Assembly: GCA_030762175.1 (NCBI GenBank)
Contig: CM060834.1
Span: forward strand, 28,650,501-28,714,500
Direction of reading: 5' to 3'
Source of the DNA: Metallyticus violacea
Lineage: Eukaryota; Arthropoda; Insecta; Mantodea; Metallyticidae
Length of the DNA stretch: 64,000 nt
Shown here: one piece after another, positions 22,585-35,518 of the stretch
Position numbering within the stretch: position 1 is the first letter of the stretch
Layout of the letters: the number at the start of each line of letters is the position of its first letter
Notes under the pieces: model-generated
Databases searched by the model: none
Told to the model about the DNA's origin: nothing
What the model saw: only the letters and a program-made list of their open reading frames with translations
Program-made: the position numbers and the translations under genes

Positions 22585-23317
22585 CTCGATTCAAACTCCC
22601 CCTATAACTTCTGAAAATGCACTTTGGAAAAGAATGTTCAACATAAGTAGTTTAACTTGTTGAGAACAGTCAGAATATCTAAACTTATATCATCGTTTAA
22701 TATAAAATTCTGAAATAGGCCCTGATTGGGAATGTTGAGGAGAGTTGCCTATGAATATTCTTGAAGGCTCCCTGCGTAATAGCAGAGTTAGCATTAGATA
22801 AATGTTATTAATTAGCCATCCTTTAATAGTATACAAGCTAATTTAATACTGAAATAAAAAAACAAATAATATAGCTAAAAGCATTTGACACGCACTGATG
22901 GAATGGTATATTTATTTCAGTGAAACCAATACAATAAAACTTAAAAAGGTGCACGAATGGACCATACGTGCTTTTTTTTTATAATACACTAGATCTGTTT
23001 GATTTAATACAGATATTAGAGTAGATATTTCGCAAGAGGCTCGAAAACATATGTAATTAATCAATTAATTAATGGATTAAATAAGCTCAAAATAAAATTA
23101 CACTTTTTAAAAACCATAAATAAAATATAAACAAATAAAAAATAAATAGGAGGTGTGCATTCAAAGGCAGAAGACAACGGCTGAAAGTTTAAATGTTTTT
23201 TTTTTCTGCGCCTCTAATTATTATCTAAGGAAAATTAATGAACTTGTTACATATGTTTTTGAAGAGCAATTGGTGACATATAATGTAATAATTTCTTCTT
23301 AGTAAGGCTTCTAGTAT
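22583..23317. other. AT-rich spacer, nothing recognised
   Basis: No motif or shared repeat was found. Confidence 0.4.
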
Positions 23318-24620
23318 GAATGAATGAATAAATTTTTATTTAGCAAACACATTACAATTAAATTTACATAAACAAACAAAGTACGAATTTAGTAATACCC
23401 AAACTAACCAAGTTATATATATGGTAAAGAAACCCTAAAATAAATTACCATTTACACAACTGTGTGTGCTCTCAAGCTCCTTCCTTACTTTTCCTAAGAA
23501 TTGCCCATTCTTGTTTATTTTCTCCAAGTCTCATGTATGGCATTTTAATTGCTATTATATCTTACAGTTTATCCAATTTTTCATGCCAGATATTATCGCT
23601 CCACATTTTTACCATTTCACATTCTATTAGACAATGGAACAACCCTTTCCCTCATATAATACATCCTTCAGTAAATTTTTTTCTTAATCCTTTTAGAAAA
23701 AAATACCCCTGTACGCATTCATGTTATTAGTTATTCTTCCTAATTGATCACAACTATTTCTATATTTCTCCCTTCCCCAAATTCTGTGAATTATTTTATG
23801 TATCTAAAACTTTTACCCTATGAGCTAGCCCAAATCTCTAAATCTACTACTCTCTGTCTCATTTCTTTCCAAAATCCACTGAATTTACTTTCACCCAGTC
23901 GGCACACATCTCTCATTCTAACAGTTTCTCCACCTCCTCACACTAACTATATCTTCCAAATACATCTGTTTGGTACTTTATTTTATTACACCGTTATTAT
24001 AGAATTTTAAACATCTATGGCAATAATTCAAGATTTCTCCACTATTATACCTTTCTTTTTTACTCTTACTAGTTATTTTAAACCCACCCCCCTCGGCGAA
24101 CTTTTTGGTACATTCTATGTACCACGCCATCCCTTGTTCATCCCTCTCACACTCCCCAAATTTTTACTCCATACATCTTTGACTTAATTACAGATTCATA
24201 TATTCATTGGTAATGTGGGAACTTTATAAAAACTTATTCTTGCTGCAATCATAGATAATTTACCTTTGGTTTGTGCTGCACCTCTACTCGTAAATTTTAC
24301 CCCAAATAAAATATTTTCACTACCACCGTTAGGTCTCCACATACAAATCATTTCTCATCTTTCCTTAATTTTGATTCTTTCTTAAATAATTTTATTTTTT
24401 ACTGTTTTTCCTTAGACCCCCATTATACACAAAATCAAGTAATTTCATCACTGGCACACTGTAATCCTATTACAATCTTTCCAATAAATTAGTGATACCG
24501 ATTGTTTTTTTTTACCCTATCTAAGATTATCTATAAACAAATTAAATAATATCGCGCTCACTTGTCTCAAACCCAAATCGACTCATGTAATCTGTGGTTC
24601 AATTACTTTTCACATCTGAC
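23318..24620 (-). pseudogene. Non-LTR retrotransposon (LINE) 3' half with decayed reverse transcriptase
   Basis: The minus strand from about 24,620 contains GLRQVSAILFNLFIDNL, the RT block 'GLRQGxxLSPxLFNLFIDDL'. About 25 codons later comes LQCASDEIT, a ruined version of the YADD active-site box with the first catalytic Asp changed to Ser. ENILFGVKFTSRGAAQTKGK and AARISFYKVPTLPMN match the 'YLGV.F.S.G....' and thumb region. The element ends at 23,318 with 'aaataaaaatttattcattc', that is, an (ATTC)n tail. Multiple stops and frameshifts are present. Plus-strand frames at 23,464-24,010 are shadows. Confidence 0.8.
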
Positions 24621-25289
24621 ACAAAACCGGATTATTTAATAGCATTTCCGAAGTATACTAGAAAATTTAGCACTGAGTGCTTTGCACCTTAATTTGTATG
24701 CCAATGCATTCCACTTTGCCTCTAGTAACTTCCCCTTTGATTGCATTATTCACAGACTATTTTTCATTGTTCTATTATTTTCTATTTAAGACTATTAGAA
24801 TTACTAATATTTGTTCATTTGTTTACAGTGGTGGTAGAGGTGAAGCTCGCATTCCCCTGAGATGGTTGGGACTCGCATCGCCGGTTATAAACGGAATACG
24901 TAAAAGCCACAAACAGCTCTTTACCATTAACGTCTTGTGCCAACTATGACGTTATATATAGAACTCCAGTGCCTGACTTTATACATTCATCATTACAGCT
25001 TAAATTTTAGTACGTTTACATTAATTTGAAATGGAATTGATAATAGAATAATAATATAATGCTCATTTGTTCCCTCTGTTTTATATTGTATTCAAGCATT
25101 TTTGAATGCTACATCATGAAAATGTATAATTTATCAGACCTATATAATGTACTTTAAAAAAATAATAAAAATGCATTTGCAGCTAGTATAAAATGTGTTA
25201 CATTTGTTTAAAATTAGCCAGATGTATAATCTGCCAAATCCTTATATAAGAGTTTGCCAATATTTTTTCCTTAATCACCTCATCTTTCT
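24621..25289. other. Spacer, nothing firmly recognised
   Basis: A short GC-richer stretch at 24,830-24,940 ends the plus-strand frame 24,677-24,949, without recognisable domains. Confidence 0.3.
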
Positions 25290-26955
25290 TTTGGGAATGT
25301 TTATTCCAAAGACTAAGATAGGACAAAAAATTGGATAATGTTGTCCTTTAGGCAAATATAGCCTAAAAATTGGGAAAATTTTGTACTTTAGGCCAAAATA
25401 GGCAAAGATAGGCTAAATAAATGGGAAAATGTTTGCCCTTTAGGCAATGATAGGCTAACAAATTGAAAAAAAAATGGTACTTTAGGCAAAAATAGGTGAA
25501 AAAGGCAATGATAGGCTAAATTTCCAGAATCCTTGCAACATTTCCGAGGAAATTTAGCCTATCTTTGCCCTTTTCATCATATTTAGCGTATCTTTTCCAC
25601 ATTGGGGCCAAATTTAGCATATCCTAGCCTTATTTTGCCGAAATAAGCTAAAGATAGGCTACATTTGCCGTAATAAGGCAAAAATGCCTAAAAATGGGCT
25701 AAATTTCCTCGGAAATTTGGAGAAAAGGGCAAAGATAGGCTAAATTTCCTCGGAAATTTGGAGAAAAGCCAAAGATAGGCTAAATTTCCAGGGGAAAATC
25801 CTGGCAAAATTTCAGAGGCAATTTAGCCTATCTTTATCATATTGGGGCAAAATTTAGCCTATCCTAGCCTTATTTTGCCGAAATAACCTAAAGATAGGCT
25901 ACATTTGCCGGAATAAGGCAAAAATGCCTAAAAATAGGCTAAATTTCCTCGGAAATTTGGAGAAAAGGGCAAAGATAGGCTAAATTTCCTCGGAAATTTG
26001 GAGAAAAGCCAAAGATAGGCTAAATTTCCAGGGGAAAATCCTGGCAAAATTTCAGAGGCAATTTAGCGTATCTTTTCCACATTGGGGCCAAATTTAGCAT
26101 ATCCTAGCCTTATTTTGCCGAAATAACCTAAAGATAGGCTACATTTGCCGGAATAAGGCAAAAAATGCTCAAAGATAGGCTACATTTGGTGAAGAAAGGC
26201 AAAGATAGGCTAATTTCCTCGGAAATTTGGTAAAAAAAGGCAAAGATAGGCTAAATTTTCTCGGAAATTTGTAGAAAAGGCAACGATAGGCTAAATTTCC
26301 AGGGGAAAATCCTGGCAAAATTTCAGAGGCAATTTAGCCTATCTTTATCATATTGGGGCAAAATTTAGCCTATCCTAGCCTTATTTTGCCGAAATAAGCT
26401 AAAGATAGGCTACATTTGCCGTTATAATGCAAAAAAGCCAAAATATAGGCTACATTTGGTGAAGAAAGGCAAAGATAGGCAAAGATAGGCTAATTTCCTC
26501 GGAAATTTGGTGAAAAAAGGCAAAGATAGGCAAAGATAGGCTAAATTTTCCAGGGAAAACTCCTGGAAAAATTTCAGTGGGAAATTTAGCCTATCTTTGC
26601 CTATCCTTGCCTTTTTTCACCAAATGTAGCCTATCTTTAGGCCTTTTTGCCTTATTTCGGCAAAATAAGCCTAGAGTAGACTAAATTTTCCCCCAATGTG
26701 GAAAAGATACGCTAAATTTGGCAGGAAAATGCAAAGATAGGCTAAATTTTAGGCATTTTTGTCTTATTACGGTAAATGTAGCCTATCTTTATCTTATTTC
26801 GGCAAAATAAGGCTATGATAGGCTAAGTTTTGCCCCAAATATGTTAAAGATAGGCTAAATTTGCTGAAAAAAGGCAAGGATAGACAAAGATAGGCTAACT
26901 TTCTCGGAAATTTGGTGAAAAAAGGCAAAGATAGGCTAAATTTCCTCTGAACGTT
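25290..26955. repeat. Satellite of inverted ~40-bp motifs with a 240-bp higher-order period
   Basis: The core ggcaaagataggctaaattt and its reverse complement aaatttagcctatctttgcc alternate along the same strand, with linkers such as cctcggaaatttggagaaaa. The landmark cctagccttattttgccgaa recurs at 25,623, 25,863, 26,103 and 26,374, giving higher-order spacings of 240, 240 and 271 bp. Since the motif occurs in both orientations, single strands could fold into many hairpins. It encodes nothing. Confidence 0.95.
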
Positions 26956-27189
26956 TCTCTTTAACAACTTTGACATTAATGTCCATATGATGTTCCGTTA
27001 TTCACAGTTTAATTAATGCTTGCAAAATGAAGCATTATAGTTGCAATTTAAGCTCATATATTGTACGTTTCTTATTATTAGAGCATTATTTTTTTTTTTA
27101 ATTTGTAGGGCTGGAAGCCCGATAGTCAAATAATTTATAAAAATCTGAATGGGACAATATAAAGTCCTTCTTAGATACAAAAAGTCCGT

Positions 27190-27431
27190 CGAGCATGAGC
27201 TACGCAAACTAAGCGAATTCCCACATATTAGAGTAATTTTAAAAAATAACATAAAATCCAAATTATGCGTTTATTAATTATTGAAATGAAAAAAATTATG
27301 GCATTGCTGTATGATAATAGGGGAACAAATTAGAATTTTTGCAATCTATAGCGGAAATGAGGAAGCATATTTTTAGAATTCTTCTTCTTCTTCTTCTTCT
27401 TCTTCTTCTTCTTCTTCTTCTTCTTCTTCAT

Positions 27432-27494
<63 letters not shown>

Positions 27495-28395
27495 GAGATT
27501 TAACCACAAAAATCAATGGTATACTATTAATTAATCGAATATATCACCACTGATAGACAAAGCTATCCTGTGTGGATATTTTTAATTATTTTAAATGTAA
27601 CCATATTTATGAATGAGCTCTTGATATCATCTTTATATTCGTTAAAATAGAATAAAAAGTTGCGTGTTACATTGTGTATTTAAGATGATGTTATATGTTT
27701 CAATAAAATAAAAACATGTTACTATTTAAAAACCAATACAATGTACTAAGCAAATATACACAGTCAACAATAAACAATCGAAAGTTTTATTGATTTTCTT
27801 TGACTTTGAAATTCAATTTAAATGTTATTGTAGTAAAAACACGTAATGCAAACGTTTTCTGAAGGTTATTACAGAGCGCTCTTACATACAAATATAATTC
27901 TGAAACATATTAGATTAATATTTCATTTTTTCTATATTCACAACTATACTCTTTGTTAAATATAAAACATGTGCATCGTTATGAATACAGTCTACACGCT
28001 GAATTAATTTGTCCTTTTATTTTAAAACAATATAGAGAAAACTAAACGTTTTTTAAATTTCGGTTTTCAACTCTCTTTATTACTAATGGTCAAGTATTTT
28101 TTTTTTTTTTTTTAGTTTGAGTTTCAGGTAAATTCCCATTCGTAATAATCTGATTTGACTGATTTTCAGAAACTACTTAGTTATAAAGAATAAAACACTT
28201 AAATATTCACAAATTTAAATATTCAATATTTTCTAATTTGTGTAAAATTATTTTCTTTCGTTTTTATTTTTAGTGCCCAGTTTGTAGCATTGATAAACAC
28301 TCTAAGAAATTATTCAAAAATCGTTTCTTGGGTACTACCGGAATAGCTATTATTCCTTAGGAGTTCGCTAATTACTGGGTAAGAAAATTAGATAG
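27190..28395 (+). repeat. Dispersed structured repeat, copy D
   Basis: It begins 'gagctacgcaaactaagcga', matches copies A and B through the whole leader (for example 'gttattacagagcgctctta'), then keeps only one to two units of the array (28,050-28,180). It ends with the conserved tail 'caaaaatcgtttcttgggta' and 'ggagttcgctaa'. An internal deletion explains the short array. Confidence 0.75.
27380..27494. repeat. (TTC)n(TTA)n compound microsatellite in copy D
   Basis: Roughly 80 bp of TTC units give way to about 35 bp of TTA units, at the place where copy A has pure (TTA)n. Confidence 0.97.
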
Positions 28396-28576
28396 GAATG
28401 ATATAAGAGATAACAGATAAGAGATATATCATATAAGATATATATGATGATATTTATTTATAAACGATATCTGGTGTAAATGATACAGATGGTTAAAACT
28501 GAAAACTAATACATTATACAAGAAATTTCTTTTAACAGACATTTATTTACTGACTGTTAAATGGTATTGTCAGATC

Positions 28577-28578
<2 letters not shown>

Positions 28579-28625
<47 letters not shown>

Positions 28626-28645
28626 TAATAATAATAATAATAATT
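28579..28645. repeat. (AAT)n microsatellite
   Basis: About 65 bp with one GAT variant. The poly-Leu minus-strand frame across it is spurious. Confidence 0.97.
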
Positions 28646-28649
28646 TAAT

Positions 28650-31600
28650 CTCGAAATACCCACTAAAGTATTTGGGTTTGTAGGTGAAGTTTACCTGAGA
28701 ACTAGAATAGTGATTAAAGATAAGGAAGGAATGTTTAAGCATACTTGAGGTGAAAGTTAAAATTCATAATTTCTTACAGGCATTTGGCAGAATTAAACTC
28801 ATACTTTTAAAGGAGAAACGAAAAAGAACCTACAAGGATAAATCTGGTGCCAAAGTGTGGAAAACACAAAGAGGTGATAGGCTAAAGCTCTTGACCACAT
28901 TAGAAATCATCCCAAATAAATAACTAACTGAGTTACGTGATTGCGGAAATTACTAATACTTTATATTTATAGAATATATTAAAAAAATCAAGTGAACAAA
29001 CCAGAAGGAAACAGAAATGTCGCGGTTTTATGAATGGCAAATAATGAAGCAACTTAACTAAACAAAACACTCCATCACTCCTATATTATAAACAACACAT
29101 TTATTTTACAAAAAGAATATTTTATCAACTTATTGGAAATATGTTTAAAAATCCAACCGTTAGATTATTAACCTCTAACGTAAAAATGTTGGAAATTTAT
29201 TATTACTTATTCGAGAAGAAAAGTTACAGATTTCTCCCGATAGACTGCTATCATTTTGCACATTTTCATTGCAAATTGCACAGACTTGTATAAAATTGCT
29301 GTCAACCATGGATAGATATACACAGCATTTTAATGGCTGTACACTTATTATATAGGAATTTCCTTCATGACTACACTGTTCCTGTGCTCTGCTTGACTAA
29401 GTTCTTCTTCCGCAAAGCATTTTCTTAATTTGTGTAAAATCATGCTAAGATGTAGTAAATCACAGCACTCTTGCGTGTCTCTGGGTCATTTCATGCATTT
29501 ACGCACTTCTTAACAATTTAATATTCATCTACTTTAATTAGCGCGTATTCCAGTCGATTGCAACACTTACATAAAGAATGTTCATTAAGAGAAACAAATT
29601 CATGAACCAAAAGGCATGACTGATGTTTCAAATTAGCGTTTTCCTCCAAAAAATTATACACCTTATTACCGGCAAATTACATTAATTATTATTCAACATA
29701 TTAAAGGCCAACTTATTAATATACTGGTGTTACAATTATGACAAATGACAAACATTTGCATCTCATAGACAAATATACCGCATAAAGAGACAATTTTTGC
29801 TAGCAAAGTATCATAAAACACATTTACATTACATAGTTAAACAACCAAAGAGGTATTAATACTATATGTGAATTAAATACAAGTTATTCAGTACCAAGTA
29901 GGAAAATTAGGCCCCATTACCTCTTTGGCATTACGATTTCCTAAGGAACAAATACATTTTAAATAAAATTCTTGGTATATACATAAATGATAAATAGTAA
30001 ATAAATGTACCTAGTCATTAGTTATAATGGATTTGTTTTATTCAATTGTTTATATTGAGATTGAAAAAAGTTGCTTTTAAATATAGAAGTATAGCAACTT
30101 TAAATATTGAGAGAAAGAGTAAGGTATGTTTTTAGAAAATTAAATGAATGCTCTACGACATAATTGAAGTCTATATGAAATATTTAAGGCCATTAGAATG
30201 ACTGTAAATGGTGGAATAATTAGGGTTCTGTACCCAAGATGTGAAGTTAGTGCAATGCAAAAGTACAACATCCAGGTAAACCAAGGATTACAACTGCTGG
30301 TATGTTAGGAATTACCTACAACCTTTTGACAATTTAATTGCTTGAACGCAATTTATTAGAAATGCACTGCAGTACTTTATTCCCGATGTCCATTACGAAA
30401 TTCAGTGATTCTCCATCCTATTGCATAGACTGTATCCTGATTTCAGGAGAATATGCACAACCATAACTGAGGCACATAGATGAGTTTACAAATTCAAAAG
30501 AGATGGTCTATTATAAAAATAGATCTCGTTTTGATCTTTGAAACAAAAAAAAATAGTTTTTTCAGCCTGTAGTTCTTCCTATTGCTGAAATCCTGGGCTT
30601 ACATGCATGATAAGGCCAAACTACATGATGTAGGGCACGAGGTTGTATCCAGGTGGATAGAAAGACGCAAATGTTACTGCACAGTAGTGGCCGGATCTAA
30701 ATTCGATCAAGCACCTGTGAAACATCCTTCAACAGAAAGTTTTAGAGTATCTCGAGACTCTGGATCAGTTACGTTGTCATCACTGGCACAATATCGAACA
30801 TGATGAAATCCTTGCAGCATCAAAAGCAACGTTAAAAAAAAAAGTTTCCATTTTTTATGCTTGTAAGCTAATGTTTTTAAAATTAGTAAAGTGTGATATT
30901 TTTGTTAAAAAATATTAAATTTTGCTTATTTCACATAAGCAAAATTTAACACTATGTTGTATTATCAATATAAATATTGTAATTATCATTATAATTTACA
31001 CATATTACATTAGAAAAACGACATGTTCCTTAGAGAATTGTGATATGTGCATAATTTGTTTCGCACTATAAATACAATAAATCACTGAATGAAGTTTAAT
31101 GTTCTACTGACATAGATTATAAATTTAACCACGTTTTAAGAATTTTCAAAATGCATTTGAGCTCTACTTCCCAATCAGGAGCTGTATTATTATGGAAAAT
31201 AAACCTTTTTTTTTAATTTAGCAATGACATAAATAGAAAAATAATTATAAACTACTTTATTAAATGCTTAGCACGGTTATGAAGCAATAAAAATTCTCAT
31301 TATCAAAAATATCGAGAAATTTAACATAAAATAAGAAATACTTGCGATATTATGAAAACAGCAACTTACAAAAACAAAGTTAATTTACATTAATAGTGGA
31401 GGAAAAAGAAGCAAATGAGCTAAAGAAAACTTCAGACATCTTATAAACTTAATAGTTAAATACAAATGATGGTAGTGACATATTCACTATATTTGTTGAA
31501 GATATATTTTTAACAATATTCCAGAATGTAATATTCTCAGTACAATACCGTTCGTTATAAAAAACTAAAATATTACACTCACTGAACGCACAAATTCATC

Positions 31601-32734
31601 AGAATATGACGAATTTAGCAGTAGGCACTTAAAACTTCGTTCGTTCGTCAAATTTGTAAACAATATCTGAAATTTGGCATTTTTTATGAGAAAGACTTCA
31701 TATAAGTTTTAAAAAGTTGACAAGCGTGGTGTTTACAATAATAACTATAGCACTTTTTTAAAAGTAACATAGAACATTTATCTCTAAAGAATTGATATTC
31801 TAACAAAAAATAACAAAGTAAAATTTGGATTCAGAACAAAAATATCTCCACAGAATGGAGCGTTTAAACTTATAAATGAAATTCTACCATGATAAAGTAA
31901 TAAAATGAATGTTGAGGGAATTTGCTGTGACCAATAAGTTTGATTTTCTTACATATGACCTTCAAGTACAAAACATTAAGATTTTATGGCCTAGAATGAT
32001 TTATTCCATAACTTGATAAGAGAAAATAAAGATTACAGCTGGATCGTTAAGGCAGTAATCATCGTGCATGGCGTTACACAGGGTAGGCTCATTGCTCTTT
32101 TTAATGTATATAAAGTATCTCTTATTGTGGAACAAATAAATTAGATGCATGTTATTATGTACTGGTTCATGGTTGACATATCATCACTAAACGTGGATAA
32201 AAATAAATTATATAAATTAAACTAACCTCTTAAGAGTTTCTCTTCAATTATGAAATAATTGGAGCAATACTTTTGAAAGCAACCCTGTTTCTACAGTATT
32301 ACGAAACAAAGAACCAGAAATAATATGGTACAATCATATAGAGATATATTTCGGAAACTAGAAAGGTTAACGCTTTCTTGTGGAGTACACTTTCCCTACA
32401 TTAAAAATCAAAGTCAATATATTAAAATATATAAATAAACCAGACAACAGTGTAATCTGCATAGATCCTGTAGCAATGTATATTTTATCAATGTATTAGA
32501 ATATTTAACTCTTTATCTGTTATTTCATCGACGATTTCAAAATAATATTTGGGTAATATTCACTTTATTCAAAATACATCATGATTACTTTTTATAATCT
32601 ATATTCGTTAAATGTACTGTAACTTAAACCCTTATTGAACGCAATGTAAATATTTCTTAAACATGCACGACGAGCATCCGAGTCATGCCGATGGATGTCT
32701 CCAAGTTCAGCTATCATCTTCAGGGAACTTCCAC
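28650..32734. other. Long AT-rich stretch, nothing firmly recognised
   Basis: Intron-like or intergenic DNA. There is a small perfect hairpin at 30,914-30,948 (15-bp arms ttaaattttgcttat, 5-bp loop). A plus-strand open frame at 30,582-30,803, opened by TTG and preceded by 'tagttttttcag', reads ...DKAKLHDVGHEVVSRWIERR... It has no recognised family and only weak claims to be an exon. Confidence 0.35.
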
Positions 32735-32818
32735 TTAACCTGCTTGGTCCATGTAAAGTTCTCTCAGCAAGGCAGCATGTCTGCTACTGCATAGCCGAAG
32801 GTTTCTGGCTACACTCTT
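32735..32818 (-). CDS. Exon-like segment, unassigned
   Basis: On the minus strand a strong acceptor-like tract (tttgtttatttttccag) ends at 32,819. The sequence then reads KSVARNLRLCSSRHAALLRE and LYMDQAG to a stop at 32,735. A donor-like CAG|gttaag lies at 32,740, so the segment could be an internal exon of 79 nt or a last exon. After the stop, another frame stays open for about 30 codons (SGSSLKMIAELGDIHRHDSD). The frame is coding-like but short and I do not recognise it. No neighbouring exon was identified. Confidence 0.25.
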   Translation of the reverse strand, partial: KSVARNLRLCSSRHAALLRELYMDQAG

Positions 32819-33409
32819 CTGGAAAAATAAACAAAAATGTTGTTAGTAGAAATGCTTCGCTTATCTTTTGCTTTTAAAATTTAGGCCATTTAGTATTTTG
32901 AATTCTTTTTTATTAAAATTTGAAATGATATACAGATATTATCGAATGCATTTAAATATTTACAACACTTTCAATGTATTTAATAAAATAAAACTGGAAT
33001 TTTAAAAAAATGGAAGAATTAAAAGCGAAAGAATTATTGATTTTGGAAGAGCAATGGGAATCGAAATGAGCTACCTATGTTGGTAAATATTTTGTCTATA
33101 CTTAAAATTTAAACAAAAAGCTTATTTAATCTTTATTTTCTGTACCCATTTTCTTTTATTCTGATTTTGCAGAATCGCAACAGTTATATAATAAATTATA
33201 CTTATCCATGAAAAACCTATTACCACATTATTTTTTATGTAGCTTTATTTTTAGCTTTGTACTGTACCTCACTAAATAGTATCTTGTTATAAAGAATAAT
33301 AAAATGGATTTTAAACTTTATATATTAAAATAAAATGAGTTATTATTTTTCATAGTATAATGTTGCAATAGATAACAGCGAATAAAATCACTTGAGACTA
33401 AATTGCAGT
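32819..33409. other. AT-rich spacer, nothing recognised
   Basis: No motif or shared repeat was found. Confidence 0.4.
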
Positions 33410-34185
33410 TAATAATCTTAGAGATCTTTAGGGTGTAATAATGTAAGAGATCTCTAGGGTGTAATAATCTTAGATATCTCTAGGTTATAATAGTCTTAGA
33501 GATCTCTAAGGTGCAATAATCTTCGAGATCTCTAGAGTATTATAATCTTAAGAGATCTCTAGTGTGTAATAATATTAGAATTTTCTAGTTTAAATATTCT
33601 TAGAGATCTCTAGAGAATAATAATATTAGAAAATTCTAGGGTGTAACAATCTTAGAGATCTCAAGAGTGTATTAATCTTAGAGATCTCTAGGTACAATAA
33701 TCTTATATATTTCTAAGACATAAAATCTTAAGATATCTCTGGGGTGTAATAATCTTTGAGATCCCTAGAGTATGATGATCTTAGAGCTGTCTATGATTTT
33801 CGAGATCTCTAGGATGTAATAGTCTTAGAGATGTCTATGGTGTAATGATCTCAAAGATATCTAGGGTGAAATATCTGAGAGATCACTAGGGTGTAATAGT
33901 TTTAGAGTTATCTGTGGTGTAATGATCACAGAGATTTCTAGAGTGTAATAATTTTAGAGATATCTAGGGTGTGATAATCTTAGAGATATCTAGAGGGAAA
34001 TGATCTTAGAGATCTCTAGGATGTAATACTTTTAGAGATTTCTAGGGTGTAATAATCTTAAGAGATATCTAGGGTGCAATGATCTAAGAGATCTCTAGGT
34101 TGTAATAATTTTAGAGATATCTAGGGTGTAATGATCTCAGAGATCTATAGGGTGTAATAATCTTAGAGATTTCTAGGGTGTAAGA
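33410..34185. repeat. Minisatellite, ~26-28-bp unit with palindromic AGAGATCTCT core
   Basis: Around 28 imperfect units of about tgtaataatcttagagatct plus ctaggg tile 33,410-34,185. The core agagatctct is its own reverse complement and often varies to agagatatct or agagatttct. The spacer changes more than the core. No reading frame persists through it. Confidence 0.95.
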
Positions 34186-35518
34186 CTTGGATGAGAGATG
34201 AGCATGTAGTCGGACAGGGCATGGTAACTTACATGGTAAGAACGCCGGCATGTTAACTCTGGTTTCCAATAGTTTAATATTGACAATATTTAAAAGAGTG
34301 CATTCAGTCATACTTATGAGTCATTAGAGATAACTTTAATAAATATCCTTAAGCTGAAAATAATTGGCAATTTTATTCACAAGTTTGGTGGAAAATGTAA
34401 TTTTCTGTAGCCCATATATTGATATGCAAAAGTTTATTGTTAGCTTGTATTATATCACTGTATTGCATTGCAACTTGGTAAAGCGTTCATTTATCGTTAA
34501 CTTATGCACAACATTGAATATAATATATTCATTTGTAGTCGGATATACTTTTTTGACTATAATATTTCTCCTGATGGGGGCGAAACTAATTGAAAAGTCC
34601 AAACCATGAAATAGAAGAGGTGGAATAAAAAAGAAGATATAATCAGCATTATTTTCAATCTCTAAGTTTATTCCCTATTTATTAAACCATGTTTTCAAAG
34701 TATAAGAATATGCCATTTTCAAATAATCCTTCTGAGCAAGTTCTTAAGCTTCTAATTAAATATGTAATTCTTGAAAGCCTCTTGCAAATACATTCAATAT
34801 GGTTCTCTCATAACATTTTTTTTTAAATATTCTGTGATTTCGGCGTTAATCTATAGTATTCAGTTTAAGTTTTATTTCATACAGATGCAGTAACTATGAG
34901 GCAATCCTTAGTCTGACAAAATCGTTCAGCAGTATTTGTACCAACTCCATTCCGGGGCTTTCATTTCACTTTGTTATGGCGAGATAAAGAACAATTTAAA
35001 GCCAAATTTAATGGAGCATAAAACAAAACTAGATATAATAGCTTTCAAATGTATGTTAAATTCAGGTTACAGTCCTCGGATATACAGTGTTTTAAATGCG
35101 AATTATAAAATTTACCTCGCAATTTGTCAAAAAGAAAGTTCTCAAGGTATTTATTTATAGAGCAGAAGTTCCTTGTCTTTTACCTTAAAATGTCACTTTC
35201 GTATGATTTCTGTCCATTCCGTATTCACAACATTTTCATCATTTCCTAAGTTCTATAATTCAGCAACAAAATAAATAAATAAACAAAAAATAAAAAATAA
35301 AAATAAATAAATAATAATTTATAGAAATAGTACATTGGTTATTTTAGATATGTGGATGTTTAGTTCTAAGTCACAATTTCATTAAAATTGAACGAGAATT
35401 CTTTTTTCAGAATACAATCGGACAAGTTAACTCTGATATTATTTTGAAAGAGTATGTTCCAAAGATATAGTTTGGTTTCGTCCATGAAAGAGTGTGTCTA
35501 ACAAAGAAGATCTCATTT
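34186..35518. other. Spacer, nothing recognised
   Basis: Open frames at 34,364-34,609 and 34,936-35,160 (plus) have no known motif. 35,270-35,320 is an (AAAT)n-like tract. Confidence 0.35.

Noticed and set aside
23464..24010. Two adjacent 88-codon plus-strand ORFs
   Set aside because: Shadows of the LINE reverse transcriptase on the minus strand.
25290..26955. A CRISPR array
   Set aside because: No constant repeat with unique spacers; the whole block is repetitive in both orientations and the context is eukaryotic.
30914..30948. Perfect 15-bp-arm hairpin as a terminator or microRNA
   Set aside because: AT-only short stem in AT-rich DNA; too short for a microRNA precursor and expected by chance at this composition.
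33410..34185. A CRISPR-like array with ~27-bp repeats
   Set aside because: Units are contiguous and the spacer itself is repeated; this is a minisatellite.
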